DNA from: Atrichornis clamosus
Taxonomy: Eukaryota > Chordata > Aves > Passeriformes > Menuridae
Reading direction: 5' to 3'
Assembly: GCA_013400975.1 (NCBI GenBank)
Contig: WBMZ01000355.1
Span: 372,001 to 436,000 of the forward strand
DNA: 64,000 bases
The notes under the pieces are model-generated. The model was not told the DNA's origin. It saw only the letters and a list, made by a program, of their open reading frames with translations, and searched no databases. Position numbers and translations under genes: made by a program. Shown in pieces: positions 11,151 to 23,757 of this stretch (positions are counted from its first letter, which is position 1; each line of letters begins with the position of its first letter).

Positions 11151-13849
11151 GTCAGGATTTTTCAGAAAAGAAGAATTTTAATTTGTCCTTATAGCCTGAA
11201 GGATTAGACTTGGTGATTTGTAATTTTTTTTTTTTTAAACAGGGAAATGTTATAAAATCACCTCATCAGCCTAGGAAAAAAAAAATCTTTGTTGGTGGAA
11301 TTTAAAATCTGAAAATATTTCCAACTTTCACACATTGCCCCTTTTTTTCTTTAAAGATACGTTTCTATAATAGTATCACTCACTGGTAGTGATATTTTCA
11401 TAGCACAGCAAAATATTCATAAAGACCAAAAATTTTTATGATAATATAATTACAGAAGAAAAAAAAAGAAAATCTCTTCACTTCAGGCATTGTTCTGAGT
11501 CACTGGAAATATTGGTATTCAAATTTTTCAACAGTCCTGCCAAGATGAGGAAACAATGAAAGATTATTTGCATAAATTACATCCTGCTAGGCTTAACATA
11601 AAATGCAAACCCAAGAAACAAACTCCTGCAGAAAGAGTTGCTTTTATGAATAAAGTTTTGCAGATTGTTTTAGCAGTCAGTGAATTCCACACAAGAGCAA
11701 AGTAATGAGCATGCAGGTTTTGCACCACTGCTTTTCAGGCAAGCCAAAATCTCCTCAGAGAAACAGTGGCAAGTCAGATATTTGTTAAGCACATGCAGCA
11801 CTTCCCTTAATTCCCAGATGTCCGAAATCCAGATTTTCCTACATGAACTGGTGTAGAAGGAAAAGTGTTTTCATGGCCTACAGAAGCTTATTTCATCTAT
11901 TGCCCAGTGCACATATCATGTTAAAGGTTATTCAGTGCAGCCCGTAGATGTCGGGGTCTTTCAGACGTAGATGAGGCCCACACTACACCAATTCTGATGG
12001 ACAGTACAGAGCCCAGCAGTCACTAACGTCTGCAAGAAACTCAGCTGAAAATAGAGAATGTCAGCAGTGAAAATAAAAGTACTGACAGGCAAGAAGAAGA
12101 GAAGAGCCTTAATGCATACCCACAGAGTTGCAGTCTAGTGTAACTGAGCCCTGTGTTCTCTTTTGCCCTGGAGCTAGAGAGCCTTGCTGAGCTACCAAAA
12201 TCTCATTAGTGACCAATGGTACAAATAGTGAACATTTGCTGCACTATGGCCAAATCCTTTCTTTTCCAATTTACAAAGGCTGTCCTCCTCAGTGCAGGCA
12301 TTTAAACGACAACCACTACCAGACCTACATAGGACACGGCCTCAGTTCCTGTTAAAGATGGTTTAATGAATTATTGTGTTCATCTCTTCATTATCCCAGC
12401 CCACCTAATGGTAGAAGAAAACCAAAAGCCATCTGAACCCCTGGACACAGGGCTTGGCATGACATTAATGCTGGGCAAGTTTTATGGAGCACCTCCAGAA
12501 GACCCTGGCAGAGGAGTGCACTGTGTGATGCAGGAATGACCTCTGCAAAAGCTCAAGCTGTGGGAAGACAAAGAGGGTAGTCCTAACATCTCAGGGCTCC
12601 CTCCATGATTTCCCAGCGCTGGGCAAATCCATGTCTGAGGTGGTGACATTTAACTCCATCTGCCACAAAGCTCTTAGCTTGAGTTTCCATGCACTCAGCC
12701 TGCTGTCAGTGCAAAGCCTGGAGCTCTGCCATGTGGGAAGGAGAAGCCCATTGCTCTGGGAAAATCATTTTCATATCTCCAGAAGCCAGCATTTCCCATG
12801 GCACAGGGAAGAACAACCGTATCTGTTCCATTCATTATTTTAAAGAACGTAGAAATGAAAGGAGCTTAATACCCAGAATCCCTTTTTCACAATTATTGGC
12901 ATTTTAATTGCCCAGTATAAGCCATTTTCTCTAGGTTGCTGCAGGCAAAGAAATTGAAAAAATAATGTGTAAAATAGATATTTTTGTTTAATATATGTTA
13001 AATTTGGAAAAAAAATCCTTATCTAAAAATAGTGTAACAAGTCAGTAATGTCGAAAAACAGTGATGAAAACAGCATTTACTGATGTTTTGTTTCGTTGTC
13101 TTTTCTTGCAGTCATGATGAGTAGAAATCCTCATTCAAAAGGAAAAAAATTATTAAATCGTCATATATTTCCATTAGCTGGGGAAATCAGAAAAAAAATT
13201 TAATTGCTATGGAATAAAAGGGTCCAGATTCAAAGCAGAATATTAAGGAATAGGGCAAAAAGGACGTTTTTTAGTTTTGTGTTTTAAGATATTTATTACA
13301 CTTAAGCAAAAAAAAAGGACTTGTATTTGGAATGTTGCAACTCAAGCATGCCCAAGTCAAACAGCTGTTTTATTAGCTCAAAACACATTGAAGAGAGACA
13401 GAAGGTGTATAGTTGGTGTGTAGTGCTGCTGGCATTCTGTCACATTTATAAGTCTTAATTTATGTATATACACCTACTTGCACTTTATAGGTGTAGAGGT
13501 CAATTATTGCAAGCATAATTAACATCTTACTGCCAAAATTTGTTAAGCTATTAAGGCAAAATGAAGATTTGAATAATAGGGCATGATAACTGGATGCTCT
13601 CTTAAAGGATGAGTGGTAAAATTTAGGATCTGAAAATCTTGGCTCATTTATAGTATTGTCAGTTCCAACAAAAAATTATTTGACTTAATAAAATAAAAAA
13701 TAGTAGAAATTACACAATTCTGTAGCATAACTGGGGGTGAGGGGAAATAAGTGTGTGAAGCTCAAACAAATTAGTATCAACCAAGCTTAAAGAAAATGTT
13801 TCACGAAGTAGAGAAAGAGATGTACATCTCTTAACAGGCAGAGAATGAG
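11151..13849. other. Unique AT-rich non-coding sequence
   Basis: No repeat family recognised. A strong acceptor-like pyrimidine run ending in gcag is at about 13081-13110 (+), but the sequence after it has no extended open frame. Homopolymer runs are frequent. Confidence 0.55.
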
Positions 13850-14181
13850 TGGGGGGGACTTTTAGGGGCTGCTTTTCAATACCTACAAGAAGGTAACCAA
13901 GAAAACAAAGCCAAGCTCTTTACCCAGATGCTTCGTGGGAGAATAGACAACAGTATTCAACTGAATTGGGGGAGGTTCCATCTGGACATATGGGGGGAAA
14001 ATATTGCTGTGAAGTTAATTAAGAACTGGAACAGAGTCCAGTGAGGTTGTGGGATCTCAGCCCTTGGAGGCTTTCAGGATGTAACAGGATGTGACCCCCC
14101 TCTGATTTCAGTGTTGACCCTGCTTTGAAGAACAGGTTGTACAGAGACTTCATAAGGTTCCTTCCACTTCACAGTTCTGTG
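13850..14181 (+). mobile_element. Diverged CR1 LINE 3'-end fragment
   Basis: Blocks in CR1 order: gggggacttttaggggctgc, tcaatacctacaagaagg, aagctctttacccagatgc, gttccatctggacatatg, gaactggaacagagtccagtgag, cccttggaggctttcaggatg and the end cataaggttccttccacttcacagttctgtgac. Substitutions are common, so this is an old copy. Confidence 0.82.
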
Positions 14182-15561
14182 ACACATATGGTGACGATGA
14201 AAAATAAAAACAAACACTGAAATTTCAGTATTGAAAGAAAGTAGATATATACTATGTGTCTGTCTTGAAAATAGAAGCAGTATTTATAGTCACAGCCTCT
14301 CAGAAATGGTAAATAAGCTCTGTGCTTGAAAGAAGGAATAAAAATCAAAGGTCTGCATCTGAGATGCTGATTGAGATGTGGGCGTTTAGGCAAGTTAATT
14401 CCCATATATATTCATAATATAACCATATAATTGTTATTGACTGTAAAAAGTCCTTAATAACTACTAAAATCTTATAGAATGAGAGAAAACATGAATAGCA
14501 AGTGATTAAAAAAGCATTTTATTTTTTAAAGAAACCAAGTGAAGCTGATTTTAGGTCTCAATAGCTTTCCAACTCAAAGTCCATTCACAAATTCAAAGTT
14601 AAATTATCTGTAATATCTTATTTCTGCAACTTTGGAAGAATATTTTAAAATATATCACATAGTAAGTAATCTGTCCCTGGCACATAGCTCAGCTATTTTG
14701 GGCAACAGGATGTTCCCATGCTGGGAAATAAGGAACACCAGTTTTGTCACAAGCATGAAATTATATGAGGGTGTCAGAAGTATAAAGACTGATTTCATAG
14801 AAGATAAAAGGTATTGCTCACAAGACAAGGAAACCAATGAGTTACTACAGTTTGGTGCTTTCAGAACACAAAGCATAATAGAGTAAGCCTGGAAGTCCGG
14901 ATGAATCAAGTGGAGAGATGTCTGTTCTGTACAGATTCTTTCAGTTTTTACCCATCGCTGCTTTGACTCTGACATCACCTGGACTAATAGAACAAAAAAG
15001 TGAAGATGCCTCGTTGCCACTGGCAGTTCTGAGAAAAGGGGCAAAATATATTTTTATATACCAGGCGTTCAAAACCTTATTTAGGGAACTCAAGAAAGAA
15101 CACAAGTTACAACAGCAGTTGCACTTAATATACTTAGCACACAATGTTTTGAGCACTGTCATCCATTCTAATGCAAGCCTTGATAGTCATGACTAAGATA
15201 TGCATTTTCTGTCCAAATATCACTTTTTTCAAATAAACAAACTTAGCACACCTTCAGGCCAAAAAGATGATTGGAACAGCTGAACTGGTTCATTATTTTA
15301 ATAGAGAAGTAGAATTGATAATTAGTATGTGTTAGCCTTTCAAATTAAAAAAAAAAATTAAAAAAAGGAAGACTGATATCCAAAGGTACCTTAACAATGT
15401 TAAACTTATATGGATAGTTATAACCATAAAAAAATCCATATTTAGACACATTTTCCAGCTAAACTGAAAGTGTCTTATCTATTCTTACACTAAGCAACTA
15501 ATAAAATATTCTCAGATTGAATTAAAATTCTATCATATTATAGGTGCTACTGATGTTCAGG

Positions 15562-15589
15562 TTAGGAACTATTAGGAACTTCTAGGAAT
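15562..15589. repeat. Three short direct copies of taggaactt
   Basis: ttaggaactat, ttaggaactt and ctaggaattt follow each other with a 10-bp period. A small local slippage repeat with no further structure. Confidence 0.6.
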
Positions 15590-16392
15590 TTCATAGTGGA
15601 ATATTAAAACTGCACAGCAACTATGTGAGGCATCATAAGAAGCATATTGCTACACATGGTTCTTCTTCAGACATTTAGAAAAAGTCCATTGATAGAAACC
15701 AGAGATTTTCAGTTGAATAGAAATTAAAGAAAGCTGTTGCTAACTGCTTGCCCTGGATTTTATGGAAAACAGGTCTTGCTAAACCTGTTTGCATGCTCTG
15801 TTGAACATATGACTTTGGCTGACAAAGATAACTGTCAAATGTAAAATATTCAGGCTTCTGAAAGGCCATTGCATATGAACCAGTTAGAAAATTAGTACTC
15901 CTAAATAGCATTAAGGCATAGATTTAGTTGACAAAGAACTGACTAGTCAATAAATAAAAAAGTAATCAACAGTGGCCCAACACGATTTGAATGAAAATGT
16001 CTCTAATGTAGATTTGTAGCTACAGCAGCACATCCTGCACTACTCAACCATTTCATGAAATCTTTTGAGATACATAATGGTGCTTCTGATGAAAATTTTG
16101 GATGACGTAAGGATTGGTGTTGTTAAGAATACTGAAGGCTGAGTTGCAGATGTCCATTCCCCCTAAAGGGATGGGATTCTCTGACCAAATAAAGGTGCCT
16201 ACATCGTAGATATCTTTGGATATCTGGCTCACTGTAAAAGCCACCTAATTTTTCTTTTAGCTAAAGGACAGAAATAGAGACTTTTAGATGCCTATGTTAG
16301 TTCAGATTAGTAACACCCTCAGTGTCTATTTCTCACCTCTAATCCTAAAGAAAATACAGGCTTACTAAAGAAACTAGATGAAATTACTTCTA

Positions 16393-16408
16393 TTTTTTTT
16401 TTTTTTTT
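16393..16408. repeat. Poly-T run (16 T)
   Basis: An uninterrupted run of T. It may be a reverse-oriented poly(A) trace of an old insertion, but no attached element is recognisable. Confidence 0.9.
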
Positions 16409-16554
16409 GTACAAGTAAGTTGCATCTTTAGAACTAAAGAAAATATGAAAAGTCTGCAGAAAGAGGCGTTGAATACTGGAACACAGGAACTCTGGAAGTA
16501 ATTGAAGGCTTGTGATAGAAGAGCAAAGAAACTTCTACCATATTTATGAAACAT

Positions 16555-17226
16555 GAAAACCATGACAAACTGGACATGACCTGGCAATATACTCTTGCAG
16601 CCCAGAAAGCCAACTGCATCCCAGGCTGCATCCAAAGCAGTGTGGCCAGCAGGGTGAGGAAGAGGATTCTGCCCCTCTGCTCTGCTCTGGTGAGACCTCA
16701 CCTGGAGTGCTGTGTCCAGCTCTGGGGTCTCCAATGTAAGTGGACCTGTTGGAGTGAGTCCAGAGGATGCCATGAAGATGATCAGAGGGATGGAGCACCT
16801 CTGCAATGAGGACAAGCTGAGAGATCTGGGGTTGTTAATTAATAAAATAATTGTAATGAGAAGGCTTCAGGGAGACATCTTGCAGCCTTTCACTATATAA
16901 AGAGGGCTTATAAGAAAGATGGAAATAAACTTTTTATGAGGGCCTGTAGTGACAGGCCCAAGGCAAAAAGCTTTAAATAAAAGAGGGATGGCTTAGATTG
17001 GAAATTGGGAAAGAAAAAAAAAAAAATTATGAGGGTGTGAGACACTGAAAGATGTTGCCCAGAGAAGCTGTGGATACCCCAACCTTGGAAGTGTTCAAGG
17101 CCAGGTTGGATGCGCTTTGAACAAGCTAATCTAGTGGAAGATGTCCCTGCCAACAGCAGGGGTATTAGAACTAGGTGATTTTTCATGGTCCCTTCCAACC
17201 AAACCCATTTTTTGATTCTGTGATTC
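16555..17226 (+). mobile_element. CR1 LINE, longest copy in window (CR1-J/Y-like), 3' part with ORF2 end
   Basis: About 670 bp of CR1 from the last part of ORF2 through the 3' terminus. Successive landmarks: gacaaactggacatgacctg, gtggccagcagggtgagg, ggtgagacctcacctggag, cttcagggagacatcttgcag, tatataaagagggcttata, agaaagatggaaataaac, ttgcccagagaagctgtgg, tggaagtgttcaaggccagg and the tail cccttccaaccaaaccca plus ttgattctgtgattc. A 13-A run near 17012-17024 interrupts it, and about 20 bp after 16835 are poorly matched. The stretch ctatataaagagggcttataagaaagatgg suggests the J/Y group of CR1 families. Too damaged to be mobile. Confidence 0.93.
16558..16740 (+). pseudogene. Remnant of CR1 ORF2 (reverse transcriptase protein) C-terminus
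   Basis: In the plus frame through this segment the peptide contains SVASRVRKRILPLCSALVRP followed by HLECCVQLW. This is the conserved end of the CR1 ORF2 product, downstream of the reverse-transcriptase core; most copies I recall read VRPHLEYCVQFW. ORF2 protein copies the element's RNA at the nicked target. Only about 60 residues of a protein of roughly 900 are left, with no catalytic YADD region, so it is non-functional. Confidence 0.85.
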
Positions 17227-18716
17227 ACTGCTTATTTTGGAAAAATTTAACTTAATCCCCAGATATAAATTTAAAGAGCAATAGATCAATTTAGCAGTAA
17301 AGGGCAGTACAGAAGCAATTTTACTTCAGTGTAGTGAGCCATAACTTCCATCAGGGATACTGCATAAAACTCAACTGTCTACATTCTAAGAAGAACATTG
17401 TAAATCAAGACCATAAAAAGAAAATATTTAAAGGATGAGGAAATATTTTCTTTCAGTAAAAGTTTTAAAAGCTTAAACTGCTTAATTTTCCATCTGATGA
17501 CTGAGAAATTATTTGAATGCAGTGTTTTATATAGTAGGAGAAGTCATAACAAGAACCACTGACTGTAAACTATTGCTGAACAGCCCTACACTGGAAAGGT
17601 GACACACACCAATATTGGGAAAAGGAACCATCAGAATAAACTGCCCAAGGAAGTGGTGGCTTCTCTGTTACCAGATACCTTTCAGGACTGAAGCCTTTGC
17701 AAGGAGGTATAAGCCTTTGAAATACAAATGCTCTTTATCCCAGTGCAAGTTAAGGTTTAAAGAAATGTGATTAAATCTAACAGATCTTCAAGCAGCTCTT
17801 CTTGGCCTTAAACTCCCCAGGTCTTTCTTCCTATGGATTGATGAGTGGAGAATAAAGATGAGGCAAGTACACATGTACTGCCTGAGTTTCACTTCTGCCA
17901 CAAGATCTAGTGACACCAAGTCCCTTAATTCTCATGTGAACACATTTCTTTCTAGAATCATTTAAAGAGACTCTCTGACAAACTGATGCTTTAGCATCAT
18001 GCGCCACAGAGCGAAGTGAACAAAAGGACAACAAAAACCTGCTATGAAGAATACAGATGGATATATGAGCAGTTAGGTTATGTGACCACCTATACAAACA
18101 CAAAGGAGCACTTGGAACAGTGATTAAGTGGGAAAACCCTTGAGCTTGCATCTGAGAAGACCTGGTCAGATCAGGAAAACTTGCAAGAACTGCCATGGAC
18201 GTACAGAAGGTGGAGATCACAACTCAGTAAGTAGAAGTCTCTCCCTCCTCCATCAGTACTAGACTAGTATTTAAGGTGATGCTAAGGACAGCATCATAAT
18301 TCTGTACACTAGCCTTGCTAAAAAAAAATGAATAGCATTTTCTGAAAGGTTAGATGTTTTAATCCCAGTGTCCTGGGTAATACTAATTTAAAATTTAAAT
18401 TTCATCAGTTGATTTTCCTGACTTATTTTTACTTCTTGTTATGAATTATATGTGCTGTTCAAATAGTTGATTGATTCTTCCTCAGATATCTGTCAGATGC
18501 TTTTCAGTGCCTGAAAAAGTTTTCTATATATACTAATGTCTCTCTAATTTCTTGTGCTCATGACATCACCTGTTAGTATGCAGTAACTCAGAGAGACAGA
18601 ATGAGATTTCAATCATATTATTGTGTGCTGGAAGGTAACCAGGCAAAAAAAAGGTGTGATTTAAATTCCACACAGGTATTACAATTGTTCATTGTCATGA
18701 AAATGACAACAAAAGT
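17227..18716. other. Unique AT-rich non-coding sequence
   Basis: A 129-codon minus-strand open frame at 17831-18220 has no recognisable domain. A weak CR1-like phrase (ctgcccaaggaagtggtgg near 17640) is isolated, and I do not call it. Confidence 0.5.
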
Positions 18717-18866
18717 TAATCATAGTATCATAGAATGGTTTCGATCAGAAAGAACCTTAAAGATCATGTAGTTTCAATCCCTCTGCCATGGGCAGAGACA
18801 CCTTCCACTAGACCAGATTTCTCAAAATCCCATCCAACCTGGGAATCTACAAGTTCCCTGGGAAGA
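18717..18866 (-). mobile_element. CR1 LINE 3'-end fragment
   Basis: On the plus strand: aatcatagtatcatagaatgg, then aaagatcatgtagtttcaatc, ctctgccatgggcagagacaccttccactagacc, and atcccatccaacctggg. This is the reverse complement of a CR1 3' end. Its similarity to the 36.5-kb copy (the catgggcaggacacctt... block) suggests the same or a sister subfamily. Confidence 0.9.
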
Positions 18867-20664
18867 AAATGCAAAAGATTCATCATGCACTTGTATATCT
18901 TTCTATGTTCATTCTTCTCTATTGTGTATTCATTACAGAGATTGGCTAATGGGAGTCCTGAAAATTTAGTACAAAGAGTTTCTCTATTTCATGGATAGCA
19001 AAAAGGATCATCTGCAAACAGAGGTGACTGAGAACAAACACCGAGTTCATGGCTTTCCAGTCTGTGCTTCCAAAGATAAGTCATTTCAGCAGAAGAACAC
19101 AACACTCCTTCCCCTGGCTGATGCCACCACCCACTCTGTGACTCGAGTCACACATGCCTCTGCACTGCCTGCCTGCCACAATCACTAAGAGGATGATCCC
19201 ATTTCTTCCTTTGCAGCTTATCAGGTCTCATTAAGAAGAGCCTTTTTTCCCACTGATTCTCAAAAAATCAGTATTTCAAGCTTCACGCAGAAAATGTTGT
19301 GCTTTTTAGGCAGTTATAAAAACCGTGTTGGTTCATAGCATCAAACCTCAGAATTAATATGTGTGAAATATATATAATATAGCTTATGTACACAATCCTT
19401 AGTGTTGCAGGATCTGAAAATAATACCAATAGCTTGCAATATTCTTTACAAGCAATATTTGCTTCTAAAGCACTCAGTCCATTAAATCTGAAAGCAGCAA
19501 AATGATATTGAAAGCTTGTTTAAGAAAAAGGACAAATTACATTTATGAACTAAGAAATGGTTTCAGTTGAGAGAAAAATATGGCAATAGGGCTAAGAATG
19601 AAGGACATTATAACATCTTTTCTAAGAAAAAAAAAAGGAAGGAAAAAAGGCACTGTAAAAATACAGATCAGGAATAGTGTGGCATAAAAAGGAGGTGAAT
19701 ACAGAAAATGCACTATACCATCTGGATAATGTTTGACATCAGCAAAAGCAAACAAGAATCTGAAGGAATACATGTTCCCAGTTATAATGATACATAATAT
19801 AGATAGCTAGCATAAGGAACACTTCTGTACAAGTTGGATTCTAATTTTCTTGCTATTTCCCACTTTTTCAGTCAGTTGTAAAATTCTATTTCCTTTTGAC
19901 AGCATCACATCCTTTCTCTTTGACTAATACATTAAGAAAGTTCACCTCACTAATATCTCCTGCAAGTGTTTCACACGGGTGAAGATTCTTTCCGAAACCA
20001 CTGAATAAAGAGGTCACAACAAATGAGCAGAAATTTTGTCCAATTCCACAAATATTATCAGGGTATCAGCCTTTTTTCATTTCTTCTGGCCCATGGAAGA
20101 GTTATACATACACTATACCAAAATATCAGAGAGTTTGGGTTTATTAACTACCACAGTTGTTTCTCAGTATAATGTGCCCAACACAGCCATGTTAAAATAG
20201 TAGTCCCTGGTTTTTTTTGGCAGCAGCACTGAAAGGAGGATGCAGTGTGGCATCCGGAGGTGATCAACGGCTTAAACACACTGAAGGGTAGATGGAAGTT
20301 GCCATCAGAATATTCTATGTTTATTAAAATGATTTGAAAAGTGTCAAAACATTTTTTCCATCTTTTGGAATAGGAAATCACATGGAGTTTTGCATATAAT
20401 ATATAAATTGATCTAGTCACTAGACTGAGAAGCTGTATCACTAGCTTAATCTTGAAATCTCACTAAGGTGAATATTAAATTGCATCTCTTTATCAGTACA
20501 CCCAGTATGTACAACAGTAGTGAACTAGCAATATTTCAGTTCATTTATCCTTTGGGGAATTGCTGGTGTGTGATTTTTATGAACTTTCTCACTGTGAACA
20601 GACAGCATTCACAAGGGATGCATTCTGAGCACCCTCCCAGGATTAAAAAGAAATAGTAAGTCTC

Positions 20665-20696
20665 AGTGAGATTTTGCATTTGAACAAAATCTCACT
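20665..20696. repeat. Perfect 11-bp inverted repeat with a 10-nt loop
   Basis: agtgagatttt at 20665-20675 is matched exactly by aaaatctcact at 20686-20696. The DNA could extrude, or an RNA fold, a short hairpin. It is not followed by a T run as a polymerase III terminator would be, and is too short for a microRNA precursor. Confidence 0.85.
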
Positions 20697-23120
20697 CAAA
20701 GACAGAATGACACTAACAGGGAGCAGAAGTTTCAAATTAGCTGCTCATAACACACTGCTAAGCTGCTTTGATATCTTCTCAATGTAGAGGCTAAGATGAA
20801 TATTGCTCTTTGAACATTTTAATGCATATTAACATGTCTTCTGTGACAAATTTGGACACCATCTCCCCCTCCCCTTTTATAATATATGCAGAGGTGTCAA
20901 AGAATATATGAATATGTAAATATAAGGATAAAAGAACATTAAATGTCCTGAGCATCTCTACAGCTATAATCAATATAAAAAGTGTTTATTTAGCTGACAA
21001 CGAACTTTTAAATATCAATAATTAGGCAGAATGATACCAATTGTCTGAGTAAGCAGAAAAGGGATTAACAAGATTTTGTCACAAGTTTCGGTCGTAAGTC
21101 TGTCATAATAAATGTCTGTTGTTATTTTAATTATGGAATTTGAAACCAAACCAATGCAGTAATACCCAAAGGCAATTAAATGAGAAACATTTTGCTCTCA
21201 AGAAAAATAAGGAGATGGGCAACCAACGTACTTAATCTAGGAAGATATTTTCATCAAAATCTAAAGTGTAATTTATGAGGAAGATGAAAATATTATCCAC
21301 CAGTGGAGCAATGGAACAGATTAAATAGCATGCATCTGGCTGAAAATGTAACGTGTTTAACAAGGCATTAATTAGAATTTCCAATAGAAGTTCCATTTAG
21401 TTAAAATATTTAAGTGCATGGGATATGTGCATCTGATATGCATGCATTTCAAATTATTAGACCAATTTTCATTAGCAGACACTACATCAGTATGCTTTGG
21501 AGTGCTATGAAAGGCATACTCTGATTCCTTTTCTGTATATCATTTGATGCCAGAATTAGCATTCATTTCTTTTAACCTCTTCCCTTTCACAATATGCTTT
21601 CACTCAGGTTTGCTTGATCACCTCACCAGAGTGAAATATATATTTTGTTTACCGAGATGAACATCAGCAATGCTAGAATAACTCAAGAATCATGCTGTAT
21701 GGTAACCAGGGGAATGAGAGACATGAATGGACAAGGAAAGGCTGTGGAGAGCCAATTTGTCCCGGTCAGTGGTGTGGGAGCAGAGCTGGCTCTCTTAGCT
21801 CAGTGCCAGTGCAAACCTTTTCCAAAGCTGTGCTGTACATGGCATTGCCCTCACCTTTGGCTGTGTACACAGTTTCCTCCAGGAGATTGTTGAGAATGGG
21901 ATATTTAACATGGTACCATTTCCTGAATATTCTTTTTAAAAACAAATAAAATATCCTTTCTAAAGACTAATAAGGCATTTTGTACAGAAATAGAGGTGCA
22001 GCAATATGAAGTATACTAAGTACTGAATATACTAAGTAAATGCTGAAGTCAGTGCACTGCAACTCTCTACTGAGTTGTTGGAACAACCAATGTCAGCATA
22101 TTAATACAAGATGGAAACAAACGACAAGACTAGAATTAGCCATCAATTGGAAGGTCTTAATCTCTCCCTACATAGTATGTATGAAAATCTTAAGCTTTGT
22201 GACAGCAGTGACTAATTTCAAGTGAACAGTTTACAGCTAAACTAGCAAAGCTGCAGTATTCAGCAACACTCCACTGAACCTAGTTTAGTGCACATTGTAC
22301 AATTTGTGCTTACTCCACAAAGCTATTTATACTTCCTTCACATTAAATACCCAAGGACCCATAGAAATATTGATTTTAATCTGTGGGACACTTCTACATC
22401 TAAAAAAACGTGTGTCACCTAGTAAATCTGGATTCAAAACCAAAGGTTCATAAAATTAAATTGGATTAAAACTGAATTTCCTTTTAAGACTTGGAGACAC
22501 CACTTGTCCGAAGCCTTAAACTCTACTTTTCATCATAATGAACTGCAAGAGAATTGAGATATAGCCTTCTCAGTGTGTCTTCTACAAAGAGATTTTCATA
22601 ATAGGTAACCTCTCCTTAGCTTTGTCTCTTCATATTTCTCACTATGGTAAGAAAATCATCCAAAATTCCCTTCCTGAAAAAAATAATCTAAGACATACAA
22701 AACCACAAAGATGAACTAATAGAAAATCCATGTCTTTTTTATGAAGTTGACCCTTTTTTTTTTTTCTCGAGTTACTTCTGAACCTCCTTCCTCTGAATTA
22801 CATACTGTGTTATGCCATCAGATCTACAGAGAGCCTTGGCATGCTAGGAATATACAGCACCATGCATATTTATGGTATCAGCCACGATAGACAGATGGTT
22901 TGTGCACACACAATGTCATTTTGTGCTCAACAATTCACACAAAGTCTGGAAAGAGGAAGAGTTTCAGTATGGTTGGAACTGTTGGTCAACAGCTCCATTT
23001 AGCTAAGCATCTCTCAAGAAAGCAAACAATCATTTTCTCTTTCACCTGGAAGTGGAATCTGAGCTTTGTTTAGCCCAAGATATGCAGTTCGAGTCATATA
23101 CAGTCACATATTTTCCCATC

Positions 23121-23140
23121 ATTTCCATTTCCATTTCCAT
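23121..23140. repeat. Hexamer microsatellite (ATTTCC)n
   Basis: About three and a half copies of atttcc in tandem. Short and nearly perfect. Confidence 0.85.
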
Positions 23141-23382
23141 CTAATTGTTCATTTGATTTCAGATTCTGAGATCTGTAAATGAAGTGCAGTAGAAAATTTC
23201 TGCAATATAAGGTTGTAATAAGGATGTATTACACGCTCAAGACAAAGGCTTCAGGCATCAGATTAGGTGATTCATAGTAGCTAGGTTTCAATAAGATCAA
23301 GACTTTAATCATCTAGTCTGTTAGTTGCACAAACTTGATTTTTGGAAAAGTTCAGGTCACAGTTTTCAAAACACACTTTTGC

Positions 23383-23398
23383 TTTTTTTTTTTTTTTT
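23383..23398. repeat. Poly-T run (16 T)
   Basis: Uninterrupted T tract followed at once by aacag, which resembles a strong 3' splice site on the plus strand. See the related open frame to 23704. Confidence 0.9.
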
Positions 23399-23742
23399 AA
23401 CAGAGAGTTTATCAGTGAAAAGCTCTGGATTATTTTGCATTGTTTCTCATTTCAACAGACAACTGTCTCAAGTAAAGACAGCAGAGGACTGAACCTCAAA
23501 TCTGCCCTCTCCCATCACAGTAATTATGCTGAACTAAGCAACTCATTTACCAGTATAAGGTTATATAGTGATTTATCTTATAGAACAGCTGATCTCTACA
23601 CACCGAACAGAAAGAGTCAGTCTAATCTAAGAGTGTCTCTGGACAATGCTCAGCAAGCCTGTGAGGATACATATTTCTTTCCACTCCTAAGAACTTTAGC
23701 CTAACTTGCACTTGGATAATCACAGTACCTGTAAGAAGCATT

Positions 23743-23757
23743 AAAAAAAAAAAAAAA
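23743..23757. repeat. Poly-A run (15 A)
   Basis: Uninterrupted A tract about 345 bp after the poly-T run. No polyadenylation signal or target duplication was found that would mark a processed pseudogene. Confidence 0.9.

Larger units (their letters stand above)
14182..16554. other. Unique AT-rich non-coding sequence
   Basis: Contains overlapping open frames on both strands between about 14632 and 15196 (84 and 92 codons plus, 129 codons minus). None has recognisable domains, and they compete with each other. A run of 16 T at 16393-16408 lies shortly before the next CR1. Confidence 0.5.

Noticed and set aside
13081..13110. Strong pyrimidine run ending in gcag, like a 3' splice site
   Set aside because: No extended open frame and no donor found downstream; T-rich runs are common here.
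16390..16815. 141-codon minus-strand open frame and three overlapping shorter ones
   Set aside because: They lie antisense to, or within, the CR1 element; the frame that matters is the plus-strand ORF2 remnant.
17600..17700. Possible extra CR1 fragment (ctgcccaaggaagtggtgg)
   Set aside because: Isolated phrase; the sequence on either side does not continue in CR1 order.
17831..18220. 129-codon minus-strand open frame
   Set aside because: No recognisable domain and no transcript signals.
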